This document shows, piece after piece, positions 16,432-28,200 of a stretch of 64,000 bases of DNA. This DNA comes from Planctopirus ephydatiae (GTDB lineage Bacteria; Planctomycetota; Planctomycetia; Planctomycetales; Planctomycetaceae): positions 2,185,001 through 2,249,000 of the forward strand of contig NZ_CP036299.1 in NCBI RefSeq assembly GCF_007752345.1. The letters are read 5' to 3'. The translations under genes and the position numbers were made by a program. The notes beneath the pieces are model-generated. The model was not told the DNA's origin, ran no database searches, and was given only the letters and a program-made list of their open reading frames with translations. Position 1 is the stretch's first letter, and every line of letters begins with the position of its first letter.

Positions 16432-17139
16432 ATGTTTGCCACGTGCCAACGTCGAGAATTTGCCATTGTCTGGCCATGCCGTTTTGTGGTCGCAATCACC
16501 ATGCTGATCCATGGTCTGAGCAGCGTCACCAGTTCCATGGCGCAGACCGATTCCTTGACCATTCGCAATCAACAACCAGCACATTCCCAAAGTTTGTCTG
16601 CCGTGCAGGAGCCCGTCGCTTTAAATCCCGTCGTTCCCCTCGAAAAAGAGGTAGAGCAGCGTCTACGAGAAGTTGCCAAAGCTTCGGCTGGTCGCACCTC
16701 GTGGAACAAAACCGAGCTGGAGCGAATTCGCTGGTCAACGAGCGAACCACTCCCTGGGCATGTGGTCGATCTCCTCGAAAAACTTTCGGGCGAAATCCGC
16801 TTTGAAGAACTCCATCAACTCTGCCAGTGGCGAATGGATGACCAGCGCTCTCTGGTCGGCATACCCAGGGACGAAGATCTTCGCCTGTTTGTCCGCCAGA
16901 TTGAAGTTGCCCCCTGGTCGAAAGAGCAATCGTTTCCCAAAGTGGTGCTGCACACACGAACTCGCTCGGGCCCGACACTGCTCACACTGGTTCCACCATC
17001 AAAACCAGCAGCATCACTTCCTCCCCAGAATCGAGTCACTCCCGCTGGTGGTACGATCTCGAACGATCACCAGACGCTCATGCCCGCGGGCTATGTCGTC
17101 GAGCAAGCGTTATCCACTGAGCCTCGCAAGAGCCCCTAA
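16432..17139 (+). CDS. Exported hypothetical protein
   Basis: A 235-residue product with a predicted Sec signal (FVVAITMLIHGLSSVTSSMAQ) ending near residue 40. The mature part is soluble and mostly helical in the middle (EKEVEQRLREVAKAS), ending with a proline-rich segment. I do not recognise a family. ATG 16432 is chosen because GGAG lies 8 nt upstream and it gives a normal signal peptide; an in-frame start 240 bp earlier would add an implausible pyrimidine-tract leader. Stands alone between the sigma factor and a DUF1080-like lipoprotein. Confidence 0.55.
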   Translation: MFATCQRREFAIVWPCRFVVAITMLIHGLSSVTSSMAQTDSLTIRNQQPAHSQSLSAVQEPVALNPVVPLEKEVEQRLREVAKASAGRTSWNKTELERIRWSTSEPLPGHVVDLLEKLSGEIRFEELHQLCQWRMDDQRSLVGIPRDEDLRLFVRQIEVAPWSKEQSFPKVVLHTRTRSGPTLLTLVPPSKPAASLPPQNRVTPAGGTISNDHQTLMPAGYVVEQALSTEPRKSP

Positions 17140-17355
17140 AGTTCTCTCGCATCCTAGGCCCGGCTCTCTCTCCAAAATGAAAGCGCCTCTCAAGAACCCT
17201 CGTCATCGGGGGAGACGGCAGGGTGAGGGGCTTTTCTCCGTACACAGGTCATCCGTCGCGTCAGATCTTCAGAGTCAGGCCTAACGATTCAGAATCATTC
17301 TTTGTATGATTCGGGCTTTTGATCCTGCTTGGAACATTCTGGCCAATCCACGGGT

Positions 17356-18138
17356 ATGACCATGCGCTCATCGACCGCTTTTATCCAGCACTTGCCGACC
17401 GACAACCTGCGAACCCGATTGGCTCTGCTGCTCTTCACATTGGTCATTTGCCCATTGGTCATTTGCGGCTGTGCTCAAAACTCAGCCCCAGTAAAACCTG
17501 GAAGCACTCAGCCTGCAGAAACTCTCCCCGCAGCTGCTCCGTCCGCACAATTGCCCGCACCCGTCATCGAACTGGAACCCGACGAGCAGCGGCTCGCCCT
17601 CGCCGATTTTCTTACTTTCCCCGAGACCAGTGGTGACAACGCGGCGAGTGGTTGGTCCGAAGAAGGTTCCATCATTCGAGGCACAGGCACTCCCAAAGGT
17701 TACCTCTACACGCAAAAGACCTTTGAAAATTTCCGCCTGCGCTACGACCTGCGATTTCCTGCCGCTTTGTTGTCATCCGCCTCACCACTCAAAGAAAACA
17801 CAGGCGTTCTCGTCTATATCACGGGCGATCAGAAGGTCTGGCCCCTTTCGATGGAAGTCCAGGGAAAGTACGTCGATCTGGGCTCCGTCAAGGAGAATGG
17901 CGGTGCTGCCAAAGCCACCCAAACCTTCGATAAAGAACTGCAGCAGAAGGTGATTCGACCAGAATTTGAGTGGAATTCGCTGGAGGTCATTTCTCAAGGC
18001 GGCGCTCTCACAGTGCTGCTCAATGGCGAAAAGATCACCACTTCCGAGCCCAATTTTCTCAGCAGTGGGCCCATTGGCTTGCAGGCGGAAGGTTTTCCTG
18101 TCGAGTTCGCCAACCTCCGCATTCTCGTGTTGCCATAA
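17356..18138 (+). CDS. DUF1080-like lipoprotein (concanavalin-like fold)
   Basis: 260 residues. A hydrophobic segment followed by the lipobox VICGC (Cys near residue 40) predicts a lipoprotein. After a Pro/Ala-rich linker the domain shows the DUF1080 (3-keto-disaccharide hydrolase) pattern: GWSEEGSIIRGTG, LYTQKTFENFRLRYDLRFP, NTGVLVYITG, WNSLEVISQGG, LTVLLNG and GPIGLQAEG. Members of this fold bind or cleave glycans in the envelope. ATG 17356 or 17362 are both possible. No operon partner; the GNAT gene is convergent, 40 bp away. Confidence 0.75.
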   Translation: MTMRSSTAFIQHLPTDNLRTRLALLLFTLVICPLVICGCAQNSAPVKPGSTQPAETLPAAAPSAQLPAPVIELEPDEQRLALADFLTFPETSGDNAASGWSEEGSIIRGTGTPKGYLYTQKTFENFRLRYDLRFPAALLSSASPLKENTGVLVYITGDQKVWPLSMEVQGKYVDLGSVKENGGAAKATQTFDKELQQKVIRPEFEWNSLEVISQGGALTVLLNGEKITTSEPNFLSSGPIGLQAEGFPVEFANLRILVLP

Positions 18139-18178
18139 TCCGGCATCTCGCGTGCCGAATCGTGGATCTCAAAGAACC

Positions 18179-18730
18179 CTAAGACCCTTTGCGGTACTTG
18201 TCGGCATCAATCCGGTAAAAGGTGTAATCCACCTTGATGCCGCTCAATTCTTTGGGAGCTTCATGGGAAAACACCGCTCCCACCTTTTCTGTCGCTTTGC
18301 GTGAACGCCAGTTATCGCGACCAATGTGGAACCAGACCACCTGGGCCCAGGTAAACGCATGGTCGAGCATCAGTTGCTTCATTTCGCCGTTGGTCACACC
18401 TCCCCAATGGCTGCGCGACAGAAATGTGTAACCAATCGCCACTTCTCGAGCTTCCAGATTCCATTCATAGAAGCGGGACGAACCGACGAGTTTTCCACTC
18501 TCCTGGTCCGCGACCACATAGGCGCTCCCCGAAGCCAGCGCCCCTTCAAAAAATCTCTGTCGGAACGGCTCCCGCAGATAGCGCTGACGATCCGGATGCT
18601 GCTCCCAGATCAGGGGATCGGCCGCCGCCTCATACAGCGGCTCAAAATCCTCCGCACAAATCGGTCGCAGCACCACCGTCGGCCCCACCAGCGAACAGGT
18701 CACATCGATCGGATGCAAGTTCTTTTCCAT
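18179..18730 (-). CDS. GNAT family N-acetyltransferase (RimJ/RimL-like)
   Basis: A 183-residue protein with the RimJ/RimL-type layout: VVLRPICAEDFEPLYEAAADP at the N-terminus, GSSRFYEW and VAIGYTFLSRSHWGG in the acetyl-CoA-binding centre, and a W-F-H-I-G-R-D-N-W-R-S-R-K-A-T-E-K-V-G-A-V motif (NxxSxxxxEKxGF type) near the end. It transfers an acetyl group from acetyl-CoA to an unidentified amine, possibly a protein N-terminus. ATG 18730 is preferred to a GTG 72 nt upstream, which would add a cysteine-rich leader (KCCCCD) not seen in the family. Confidence 0.82.
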   Translation of the reverse strand: MEKNLHPIDVTCSLVGPTVVLRPICAEDFEPLYEAAADPLIWEQHPDRQRYLREPFRQRFFEGALASGSAYVVADQESGKLVGSSRFYEWNLEAREVAIGYTFLSRSHWGGVTNGEMKQLMLDHAFTWAQVVWFHIGRDNWRSRKATEKVGAVFSHEAPKELSGIKVDYTFYRIDADKYRKGS

Positions 18731-18833
18731 CAGACAACTCAAACTCAGGTCGCAACAGCAGCATTTACTCCCACCGACATCATTGAGTCGGAAATGGTTC
18801 ACTGCACTTCACGCCTCGTCTGTCAACTACTCC

Positions 18834-19649
18834 CTAAGGCAAAAACGGAAACAGTCGCTTCTTCGCCTCTGCCGTGAGTGGTGCCCCGTATTCACAAGGT
18901 TCAAACGCCTCGATGAACCGAACCTGCTGCGCCTTCACGGGTCCATAGGTCGCTTCAATCTCCTTGTGGAAACGACTGGCCAGTGGCCCGTTGAACCCCT
19001 CGTAAAAATCCTGGGCCGCCTGTCGAATGGCGGCTGCTCCCTCCACTTCGGGCTTGAGCATCGTGTAGGGCAACCATTGACCAAACTGGCACGCATGGCA
19101 CGCGAGCTGATCCAGAATCGATTCAAATACAGGCGTCACATCCACCACGACGGCTGGCTCAAAGGGGGTCGGTTTCTGGAAGTTATCCGAAAGGTACATG
19201 ATCACCGGATTCTCGCGCAGTGCCGGGGCTTCGGGAACAATGTTCGGCACAATCAGCAGGTACGCGGCATCAGCCACCACCTGCGATGTCCCCCGATGAT
19301 CCGGATGATAATCATTGGGCCGGTGTGTCAGAACCAGATCAGGCTGCTCGCGCCGGATCAGCGCGATCATCTTCTGCCGCAGTTCCAGCGTGGGCAGAAT
19401 CTCTCCATCATTCTGGCCCATGATGATGTAGCGAATTCCCATCAGTCGGGCGACGGCTTCTGCTTCGGCTTTTCGCATTTCGGCCAGTTCCCGGGGCTTC
19501 ATCCGATGATGTCCCGCATTCCCGCAACTGACCGAAACAAATGTCACCTCGTGGCCCGCCTGGCGGTATAATGCACAGATTCCACCAGCCTTGAGTTCAC
19601 AATCATCCGGGTGGGCACCTATCACAAGGATGCGGAGGGGTCGATTCAC
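18834..19649 (-). CDS. PIG-L/LmbE family N-deacetylase
   Basis: 271 residues. The zinc-binding signature GAHPDDCELKAGG (about residues 10-22) and the later HRPNDYHPDHRGT block (about 110-122) define the PIG-L/LmbE superfamily, which deacetylates N-acetylglucosamine-type sugars, including the BshB enzymes. The long C-terminal region (EYGAPLTAEAKKRLFPF) is common in planctomycete relatives. GTG 19649 has GAGGA 6 nt upstream and begins right at the Rossmann-like strand; a GTG at 19688 would be an alternative. Divergent from nadA with about 120 bp between starts. Confidence 0.82.
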   Translation of the reverse strand: MNRPLRILVIGAHPDDCELKAGGICALYRQAGHEVTFVSVSCGNAGHHRMKPRELAEMRKAEAEAVARLMGIRYIIMGQNDGEILPTLELRQKMIALIRREQPDLVLTHRPNDYHPDHRGTSQVVADAAYLLIVPNIVPEAPALRENPVIMYLSDNFQKPTPFEPAVVVDVTPVFESILDQLACHACQFGQWLPYTMLKPEVEGAAAIRQAAQDFYEGFNGPLASRFHKEIEATYGPVKAQQVRFIEAFEPCEYGAPLTAEAKKRLFPFLP

Positions 19650-19768
19650 TTCGGAATCCTCATTAAACTGTATTGAAGAAAACGACACAGAATAAAATTG
19701 TCACTTTGACGTTACAGATCAGCCAGCCGGGATTGCCTCAAACTGCTCATGAGTTGAAAGCGCCGAAC

Positions 19769-20794
19769 ATGTCTTTGCCAGTCATTCAGAATCCGGGCGA
19801 GCCTGCCGCTCATTTTGCCAATGCGATCGCGGAAGATCCATTGGAGCTCATGGATGAGATTGAGGCACTCAAAAAAGAGCGCAACGCCGCCATTCTCTCT
19901 CACTTTTACACCGATGGCGACCTGCAGGAGATTGCCGATTTCACCGGCGACAGCCTGAAACTCGCTCGCGATGCCGCATCGATTACCAATCCGGTCATTG
20001 TCTTCTGTGGTGTGCACTTTATGGGAGAATCGGCCAAGATTCTCAGCCCGGAAAAAACCGTTCTTATGCCCGATCTTCAAGCCGGTTGCTCTCTCGCCGA
20101 AAGCTGCCAGCCGGAAGATCTCGCCCGCTTCCAGAATGAGTTACGAGCCGCCGGCCGCGATATTCAAACCGTTGCTTACATCAATACTTCGGCGGCCGTC
20201 AAAAGCCTGTGCGACTGGATTGTGACCAGTGGCAATGCCCGCGAAATCATCGATCGCGTCCCGGCTGACAAAGAGATTCTTTTTGTTCCCGATCAGCATC
20301 TGGGCCGCTACTTGAGCGAAGTCACAGGCCGCAAGATGATTCTCTGGCCCGGCTCCTGCATGGTGCACGAGGTGTTCAGCATTCAAGACCTTCTCCGTGC
20401 CAAACGGAATAATCCGCAGGCCATTATCATGGCTCACCCCGAATGCCCACGCAACATTCTTGAGCATGCCGATGTCATTGGTGGCACTGAAAAGATGCGC
20501 CGGCATGTTGCTGCAATTGCCGAGCCCACGACGTTCCTCGTCGCGACCGAAGCGAATATGATTCATCCACTGCAGAAGATCGCCCCGCAGCACACGTTCA
20601 TCCCCGTCCCCGGCATCATGACGAGTACGGGCGAAACCTGTGCCTGTAACCGCTGTCCTCACATGGCACGAAACACTCTGCAAAAAGTACGTGACGCCCT
20701 GAGAGATATGCAGCCTGAGATTGTCTGGCAGCCATTTTTCGCCGATGCCCAGGAAGTCTTACGCCGCAGCCTCCTGGAGCCTGCCAAACGCTGA
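19769..20794 (+). CDS. nadA: Quinolinate synthase A
   Basis: 341 residues. Forms quinolinate from iminoaspartate and dihydroxyacetone phosphate in NAD synthesis using a 4Fe-4S cluster. Family blocks: [20 protein letters not shown] (YTDGD rather than the common YQxPE), [59 protein letters not shown] and [18 protein letters not shown]. Conserved cysteines in FCGV, GSC and ETCACNRC would hold the cluster. ATG 19769 is used; an open frame reaching upstream overlaps the divergent gene. nadB and nadC are not adjacent. Confidence 0.9.
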   Translation: MSLPVIQNPGEPAAHFANAIAEDPLELMDEIEALKKERNAAILSHFYTDGDLQEIADFTGDSLKLARDAASITNPVIVFCGVHFMGESAKILSPEKTVLMPDLQAGCSLAESCQPEDLARFQNELRAAGRDIQTVAYINTSAAVKSLCDWIVTSGNAREIIDRVPADKEILFVPDQHLGRYLSEVTGRKMILWPGSCMVHEVFSIQDLLRAKRNNPQAIIMAHPECPRNILEHADVIGGTEKMRRHVAAIAEPTTFLVATEANMIHPLQKIAPQHTFIPVPGIMTSTGETCACNRCPHMARNTLQKVRDALRDMQPEIVWQPFFADAQEVLRRSLLEPAKR

Positions 20795-20800
20795 TTTCTT

Positions 20801-20832
20801 GTAGGGTGCATGAAGTTCCTACGGAATGCACC
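20801..20832 (+). repeat. GTAG-headed REP-like palindrome
   Basis: GTAG, then GGTGCAT (20805-20811) and ATGCACC (20826-20832) as a perfect 7-bp stem. Very similar in form to GTAGGGTGCG-type REPs in other phyla. It lies 6 bp after the nadA stop. Confidence 0.65.
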
Positions 20833-20846
20833 ACTTTGAGATTTAT

Positions 20847-20868
20847 GTAGGGCAGGCTCCCGCCTGCC
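20847..20868 (+). repeat. GTAG-headed REP-like palindrome, second of a tandem pair
   Basis: GTAG, then GGCAGGC, TCCC, GCCTGCC. Same orientation as 20801 and only 14 bp after it, with different arms. Confidence 0.65.
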
Positions 20869-20900
20869 GATCACGTCTCAACCTCTGGATTAGGAACTGC

Positions 20901-21860
20901 ATGCGGCTGTCGATTCTCATTCCCGTCTACAACGAATCCGAAAGTCTCGTCGAACTCCATCGCGAGCTTTCTGTCGTCCTCGACGGGCAACCCTTCGACA
21001 GCGAAATTCTCTTCATCGATGATGGTTCGCGCGACGCTTCGTGGGCCACCATTCGCGATCTCTCCCGGCAAGATTCTCGCGTACGAGGCATTCGCTTCCG
21101 TCGAAACTTCGGTAAAGCCGCCGCATTGAGTGCCGGCATGCACGCCGCCTGTGGCGAACTCATGATGATGCTCGATGCCGATCTTCAGGACGATCCGGCC
21201 GGAATCCCGCATTTTCTCGAAACTCTGGGAGACGACTGGGATGTCGTTAACGGCTGGAAGATCCGGCGTCTCGACCCGTGGCACAAGGTCTACCCTTCAT
21301 GGGTCTTTAATGCGATGGTCAGCCGCTTGACGGGCCTTCGCCTGCACGATCATAACTGCGGCATCAAACTCTTCCGCGCCGAAGTCGCACGCGAAATTCG
21401 ACTCTACGGCGAACTCCATCGATTTATTCCGGTCCTCGCTCACATGCGGGGTTTCAAAGTCACCGAAATCGAAGTCCATCACCGCTCGAGGCAACATGGC
21501 CATTCCAAGTATGGCTTTCGCCGCTTCACACGCGGTTTTCTCGATCTTTTGACAGTTTCCTTTCTGTCGTTCTATCGCCAACGCCCCCAGCATCTCCTGG
21601 GAGCTACCGGATTGATGCTGTTTGGTGTCGGGGCTGCGGGCCTTTTCTGGCTCGCCATCGAATGGTTTCTGATGAACATTCTGCAAACCTGGCCTGCCAC
21701 GCCCATTGGGGGCAGACCACTCCTGGCCTACTCGCTGGCCTTCGCTGTCCTGGGGGCACAGGCCATGACACTCGGGTTTCTTGCCGAACTGATTGTCCAT
21801 TTCAACAGTCGCGAAAGCGACGGCTACAGCGTGGCAGAACGAATTGAGCATGCGCCATAA
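20901..21860 (+). CDS. Family 2 glycosyltransferase, membrane bound
   Basis: 319 residues. A GT2 domain ([20 protein letters not shown], DIDDGSxD-type [30 protein letters not shown]) is followed by two C-terminal membrane helices (about residues 233-260 and 270-300). This layout is that of dolichyl-phosphate-mannose/undecaprenyl-phosphate sugar transferases such as ArnC/GtrB, which move a sugar to a lipid carrier on the cytoplasmic side. The sugar is not known. AGGA lies 5 nt before ATG 20901; a longer frame from 20826 would read through the REP palindromes and is not believed. Confidence 0.85.
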   Translation: MRLSILIPVYNESESLVELHRELSVVLDGQPFDSEILFIDDGSRDASWATIRDLSRQDSRVRGIRFRRNFGKAAALSAGMHAACGELMMMLDADLQDDPAGIPHFLETLGDDWDVVNGWKIRRLDPWHKVYPSWVFNAMVSRLTGLRLHDHNCGIKLFRAEVAREIRLYGELHRFIPVLAHMRGFKVTEIEVHHRSRQHGHSKYGFRRFTRGFLDLLTVSFLSFYRQRPQHLLGATGLMLFGVGAAGLFWLAIEWFLMNILQTWPATPIGGRPLLAYSLAFAVLGAQAMTLGFLAELIVHFNSRESDGYSVAERIEHAP

Positions 21861-22229
21861 GTCATTTGACGCAATGTTCATCAAATTCTCCTTGCCAAAG
21901 TCGCTCAGCCAGCCAATAACAGCCTTTTGCGATCCTGACAAAGATTCTGGGAACTATCGGGAGTCGTCCGACATCTACTCAGGGAATGATCTCTTCTGGC
22001 AATGATCTCGTCAGGTAATCATTGACTCTGACAATCTGTGGTGAAAGGCTCCTTGTGCCCGACACTAAAGCATCGACTCTCAATTCCGATTTCCAATAAA
22101 CCCATCTCTGCTCGATTCCACTGCCGGAGTGTTCTTTCTTCAAAAGTTTTTTTGAAAAAAGATTTGCGAACAAAAATCAGCGGCAATTCATCAACAACCG
22201 CCCAGTCGACCTCTGTAGAAGATACTGCT
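21861..22229. other. Intergenic region upstream of the alpha-2-macroglobulin gene
   Basis: No gene. It has a direct repeat AATGATCTC (21985-21993 and 22001-22009) and an A/T hairpin with arms TTCAAAA and TTTTGAA (22139-22156). Confidence 0.45.
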
Positions 22230-25200
22230 ATGAAACATCATGCAAACGTAAAGGTGCTTTGGTCAGGCCAGCGCTGGGCCGCTCTGTGTGTGCTCGTCGC
22301 CTGTATCACCTTCATCGCCGATTTAACACTGGGTTGGAGATTCGTTATGGCCGAGAAGCAACCCGGCCCAGCTACAGTTCCACAGACCAAAGAACTCATC
22401 AAACAAGGCAATTTTCTCAAAGCCCTGGAACTCATTGAGCCTCAGCTTTCGAATCCACAGGCCGATCCCGCACAGATCAGCCTCTGGCTCCCTCAACTGG
22501 TGGATTGTCTGCAGCGCTTAGGTCGTATGGAAAGAGCCGATGAACTTCTGGAAAAAGCCGTCGCCACTCATGCGAAAAGCTATCAGGTCCTGGCGGCTGC
22601 TGGAGCGAGTTACCAGCGTCTCCCGTCGAATGGGCAGATGATTGCTAACGAGTTCATTCGCGGGAACGGAGATGGCCGCGGCAAGACCGTCTGGTCAGAT
22701 GACCGTGACCGCGTGCGTGCACTGCAACTGCTGAATCAGGCTTTACAACTTGCACCCGAAAATCAGCCCAAAGTTCGCGTCGATATTCTCAAGCAAATGG
22801 TCAATGCCCTGACTGCCAATCGCAGTGATCAACAGGCCTGGCGATTGCAGACGCTCACCAATCTCGATCTCCTGCCCGAATTTGAAGAAGTCCCCATCTG
22901 GTTTCGAGGTCGTGAATCGTCAGATGCTCCTGTCACTCCAGATGGCCAGCCACTTTATTACTCGATCCCGGAAAGCTGGGCTGCAACCAGGTCCGACGGT
23001 GAGCGTTACCGCTGGTTACTGGCTGAACAGAAAAAGCTCCTCCCTGCAGAAGGCCCACGCGTCGATCTCGAATTCGCACGATTTGCTCAGTCCCAATTCG
23101 GCGTGCAGACTCTTAGTTCACGCGGCTGGTTCCGCCTCCCCGATCCCACGGAAGAAGGCCAGACCGGTGCGATTCTTTCACTCGAAACCTTAGCGCCCAA
23201 CGAAACCGTCGCACGCCTGGCCAATGGCATTCGCCGTTTTCAGCTTCGCGACGACTACGCTTTTCTCATGACTTACCAGACGCTGGCCGAGGGCAAAGAC
23301 ACTGGCATCGCCCAGACAGCCCGCGAGTTACTGGCCACTGCCTTTGAAAATCGCAGGCAATATCCTCAGGCCGCCGCCGAGTGGCGGGAACTCCTCAAGC
23401 AGAATCCCAAAGCGACAGAGGCCAAAAGGCGTCTCGAGCAGATTGTCAACAGTTGGCTCGCACTCGAACCCGCCCGTTCGCAGATCTCAGGGACCAACGC
23501 TAAGTTGAGTGTGCGGTATCGCAATGGCAAGAACATCTCCTTCGTTGCCGAGCCCATTCGTGTCACTGAACTCTTTCAAGAGGCTCAACGCGTTCTCAAA
23601 ACCAACCCGCGCGATGTCGACTGGTCAGCCTTGAATCCTGACCAGATCGGTTACTCGATTGTGACCCGCGACCAGAAAAAATTTGTTGGTCCTTCCGTGG
23701 CCCGATGGTCACAGGTTGTCGTCCCGCGCCCCGAACATCGCGACAGCCTCGTCGAGGTCGATGTTCCCAAGCTCCCAGCCGGCGCCTACCTGATCACTGT
23801 CACCATGGAAGGTGGCAACCAGGATCAGATCGTTCTCTGGCTGAACGATCTCGCTCTGGTTCGCAAAGCACAGGATGCGGGCCCGCTTTACTTCGTTGCC
23901 AACGCTTCGACAGGGACTCCCATTCCCAATACCTCCCTCGAATTGTTCGGCTGGAAACAGCAGTGGGAAGACAACGGTCGTCGCGTCACCGTGCAGACGA
24001 AAACACTCACTGGCAAATCCAACGCCCAGGGAATCGCCACCTTTCCTCGCGAAGAAATGCAGGATTATCAGTGGTTTGTCAGCACGAAGACACCCACTGG
24101 ACAATCGGCCCAGCTCGGCCTGCAAGGCTACTGGTATGGCCAGCGCAGCATGCAGCAGGAGGAACGCAAGAGGTCCTACGTTGTCACCGATCGACCGGTC
24201 TACCGTCCATCACAAACGGTTCACCTCAAAGTCTGGCAGCAGTTAGCAACTTATGCCGAAGTTCGGGCCGCAGTCACACCTGAAGGTCAGCCACTGACGA
24301 TCCGTCTGCGCAAGCCTCAAGGTGAAGTCCTTCTCGAAAAGAAACTGGCGATGGATCGATTTGGCGGTGTGGAATTCGATTACGAACTCCCCTCGGATGC
24401 CGCACTGGGCGAATATGCTGTCGAAGTCGAGAACTCGGATTGGGGCCGCTTCCGCGTGGAAGAATACAAAAAGCCCGAATTCGAAGTTCTCGTCGATGGC
24501 CCCGAAACTCCCACTCGCCTCGGGCAGAAGTTCACAGCCAAGATTACTGCCAAATACTACTTTGGCTCACCCGTATCCCAGGGAACCGTCAGCTACAAGA
24601 TCGAGCGGCAAGCCTCGGAAGATCGCTTCTTCCCTGTCACTCCGTGGGATTGGCTCTATGGACGCGGTGCCTGGTGGTTCGCCGCCGATGCCACCTGGTA
24701 CCCCGGTTTTGAAAGGTGGGGTTGCTTAGGCCCAGTTCGCGGCTGGTGGCCACGCCAGGTTGAAGCACCGGAACTCGTCGCTTCTGGCGAAGCGCCACTC
24801 TCGGCCGACGGCACCTACGAAATCGAGATTGATACCGCCATTGCCAAAGAACTTTTTGGCAAAACCGATCACAAATATACCATTCAGGCCGAAGTGACCG
24901 ATGGCTCACGCCGCATGGTCTCTGGCAGTGGTTCTGTTCTTGTGACCAGACAACCCTTGCAGGTCACAGTCTGGGTTGATCGCGGCTATTTCCAGGCCGG
25001 CGATACCGTCCAGGCAACGGCCATGACCACACTACCGGGAGGATCTCCCTTTGCTGGCGAAGGTCAATTCACGCTCTTCTCTGTTCGCTATGACGAAGAT
25101 GGCACTCCCCAGGAAACGAAGGTGGAACAATGGGCCTCAAAGCGAGGCGAGGATGGTCTGGCGAAGCAGTCGTTTGTCGCTGCGAAAGCCGGCCAGTATC

Positions 25201-28200
25201 GGCTGGCCTACCTCGCACAAATTCCCAGCGCCACCGATAAAACTCAGGTGGAAACGGTCGAAGGTGCCTACTTGTTCACCGTTCGTGGCGAAGAAGTCGC
25301 TCCCGGTGGCTTCCGCTTTAACGATCTCGAACTCACGACCGATCGCAGAGAGTACGCACCTGGCGATACCGTGCAGTTGATGGTCTCGACAAATCAGCCC
25401 AACTCCACGGTCCTCGTCTTTCTGCGTTCCTCAAATGGCGTGGGCGGAAAAGTGGAAGTCAAGCAGTTGGTGGGCCAGACCATGCTGATCCCGATTCCGC
25501 TCGATGCGGCCGATCGCCCCAACATTTTCGTCGAAGCGATCACCGTCTCCGCAGGTGTCGTCCACTCGGCTGTGCGGGAAATTTTTGTTCCTCCCTCAGG
25601 AAAACTTCTCGACGTTTCGATCACTCCGTCGCAGGTCGAGTATTTGCCAGGGAGTGAAGCTCAAGCCACGCTCGAAATCAAAGACAAATCAGGCCAGCCA
25701 TTTGTAGGGCAACTCGCGCTCTCGGTCTACGACCGCAGCATTGATGCCATTGCTGGCGGCCCACTCTCGGGCGACATTCGCGAATTCTTCTGGAGCTGGA
25801 AACGCAGCCACACTCCCCAGAACGAGAACAACCTCTCGCGCACATCGTTCCCCGCCCGCATGCCGCATCAAGTCGTCCTGCAGCCCATCGGCATCTTTGG
25901 CAACATGGATGTCGATGACAAAGTCTTGAGAAAAGGATGCGGTGGAGGTCTTGGTGTTCGCCGGGGTGGAATGGACAATGCGGAGCGATTCTCCGCCATG
26001 GCAGGTGGTGCTCCCGGTGCCCCCATGGCTGCGATGGCCGCACCCATGGCCAAATCTCAAGTAATGGAAAGTGCGGCCGATGGCTTTGCTCTCAACATGA
26101 CGGAAGTCGAAGCAGCTCCCGTCACTGTTCGACAGGAGTTCGCAGATACCGCCTTCTGGAATGGTTCGATCATCACCGACGAGTCGGGCCGGGCTGTCGT
26201 CAAATTCAAAATGCCCGAGAACATCACCGGTTGGAAGCTCCGCACCTGGGCCATGGGGCCACAGGCTCAAGTCGGCGAAGCCACATCGCAGGTCGTGACT
26301 CGCAAAAACCTGATTGTCCGTCTGCAGGCACCACGATTCTTCGTCGAAAAAGACGAAGTGGTGCTCTCTGCCAACGTTCGCAACGAATTCGCAGAGGCTC
26401 TGGCGGCTCAGGTGAATATCGAGTTCGAGGGCGACACCCTCCAGTTGCTCACACCTGCTCTTTCTGATGTCGTGATCGACGGCAAATCCGAAGTCCGCGT
26501 CGATTGGCGGGTCAAAGTCATTCGCGAAGGGACAGCCACCATCCGCATGATTGCCCGCTCAACTAAAGAATCTGACGCCGCTCAGATGAAGTTCCCGGTC
26601 TATGTCCATGGTGCCCCCAGACAGGAGCCATTCGCCGGGACACTCAAACCCGGTGTCGATTCACTGGCTGTCGAGTTCAAACTCCCCGCCGAGCGCCGGC
26701 CCGAAACGGCTGTTCTCGATGTTCGCTACTCGCCCACTTTGGCAGGTGCCATTGTCGACGCTCTCCCTTATCTCGTCGAATTTCCCTATGGCTGTACTGA
26801 GCAGACACTCAATCGGTTTTTGCCCACACTCGCCACGCAGCGATTGCTCCTGTCGATGAATCTGTCACTCCAGGAGATTGCCGCCAAACGCAGCCAGCTC
26901 AATCCGCAAGAGGCTGCCGGGCCGGATGAACGAGCGGTTCGCTGGAAACGTTTCAACCGCGAGCCTGTCTTCAACGAAGCCGAAGTGGCCAAAATGAGCC
27001 GGGAAGGGCTGGAGGCACTGGTGGAGATGCAACTTTCCGATGGCGGCTGGGGCTGGTTCAGTGGCTTTGGCGAACACTCCTGGCCACATACCACGGCAGT
27101 TGTAGTTCATGGTCTGCTCCTCGCCAAAGAAAACGGTGCTCCTGTCAACGAAGAATCATTAGCTCGTGGCATTGCCTGGTTGCAGAATTATCAGGCAGGA
27201 GAACTCCGCTGGTTGAAACTCCCCAAAGAAGCTCATAACCATAAACCCCAAGCCGATGATACCGATGCTCTGGTCTACTCCATCCTGAGTGAAACCCGCC
27301 AGTTTTCAGCCGAAATGCGGGAGTTTCTCTACCGCGATCGAGTCGATCTGTCAGTCTATTCGATGAGTCTATTGGCTCTGGCACTGCATGCCGAAGGTCG
27401 GGCCGAACAGCTCGCCATGCTGCAGGAAAACATTGGCCAGTTCGTCGTTCAGGATGCTTCGAACGAAACCGCGTTCCTCAAGCTCCCCGCTGGCAATCGC
27501 TGGTGGCTCTGGCATGGCAGCGATATCGAAGCGATGGCCACATATCTCAAGCTCCTGGTACGCACCAATCCCCAAAGCGAGGTCGCTCCCCGGCTGGTCA
27601 AGTACCTGCTCAACAATCGCCGGCATGCCACCTACTGGAACAGCACCCGCGATACAGCCCTGGTCATTGAAGCCTTTATCGAATATCTCAAGGCCACAGG
27701 TGAACTCAATCCTCAGATGGCAGTAGAAGTCTGGCTCGATGGCAAACTTCGCCAGGAAGTCGCTCTCTCGAAAGAGAACCTGTTCACCGCCCAGACGCGC
27801 CTGTTGGTCACTGGTGACGAATTAACCACAGGGGCTCATCGCGTCGAATTCCGCCGCAAAGGGGCCGGGCCGGTCTACTTCAATGTCGATGTCAGTTACT
27901 TCTCTCTGGAAGATCCCATCCCAGCAGCAGGATTAGAAGTCAAAGTCGATCGCAAGTTCTATCGGCTTGATCCCATCGTGAAAGACGGCGTCCGCCCCAC
28001 ACAAACCGGTGCTGCACAAACTGTCGATGAGGCCGGCTTTAAGAAAACCCCGCTGGCCAGTCTCGATGAACTGAAAAGTGGCGATCTTCTCGAAGTCGAA
28101 TTGATCATCGAAACCAAGAACGATTACGAGTATCTGCTCTTTGAAGACCTCAAAGCGGCAGGAAGCGAAGCGGTCGATCTGCGCAGTGGTTACACTGGCA

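Noticed and set aside
18783-19571. 262-codon open frame on the plus strand
   Set aside because: Antisense to the PIG-L deacetylase, whose zinc motifs are complete; no ribosome site.
22139-22156. A/T hairpin as terminator of the glycosyltransferase gene
   Set aside because: The stem is only A-T pairs and lies almost 280 bp after the stop; too weak to call.
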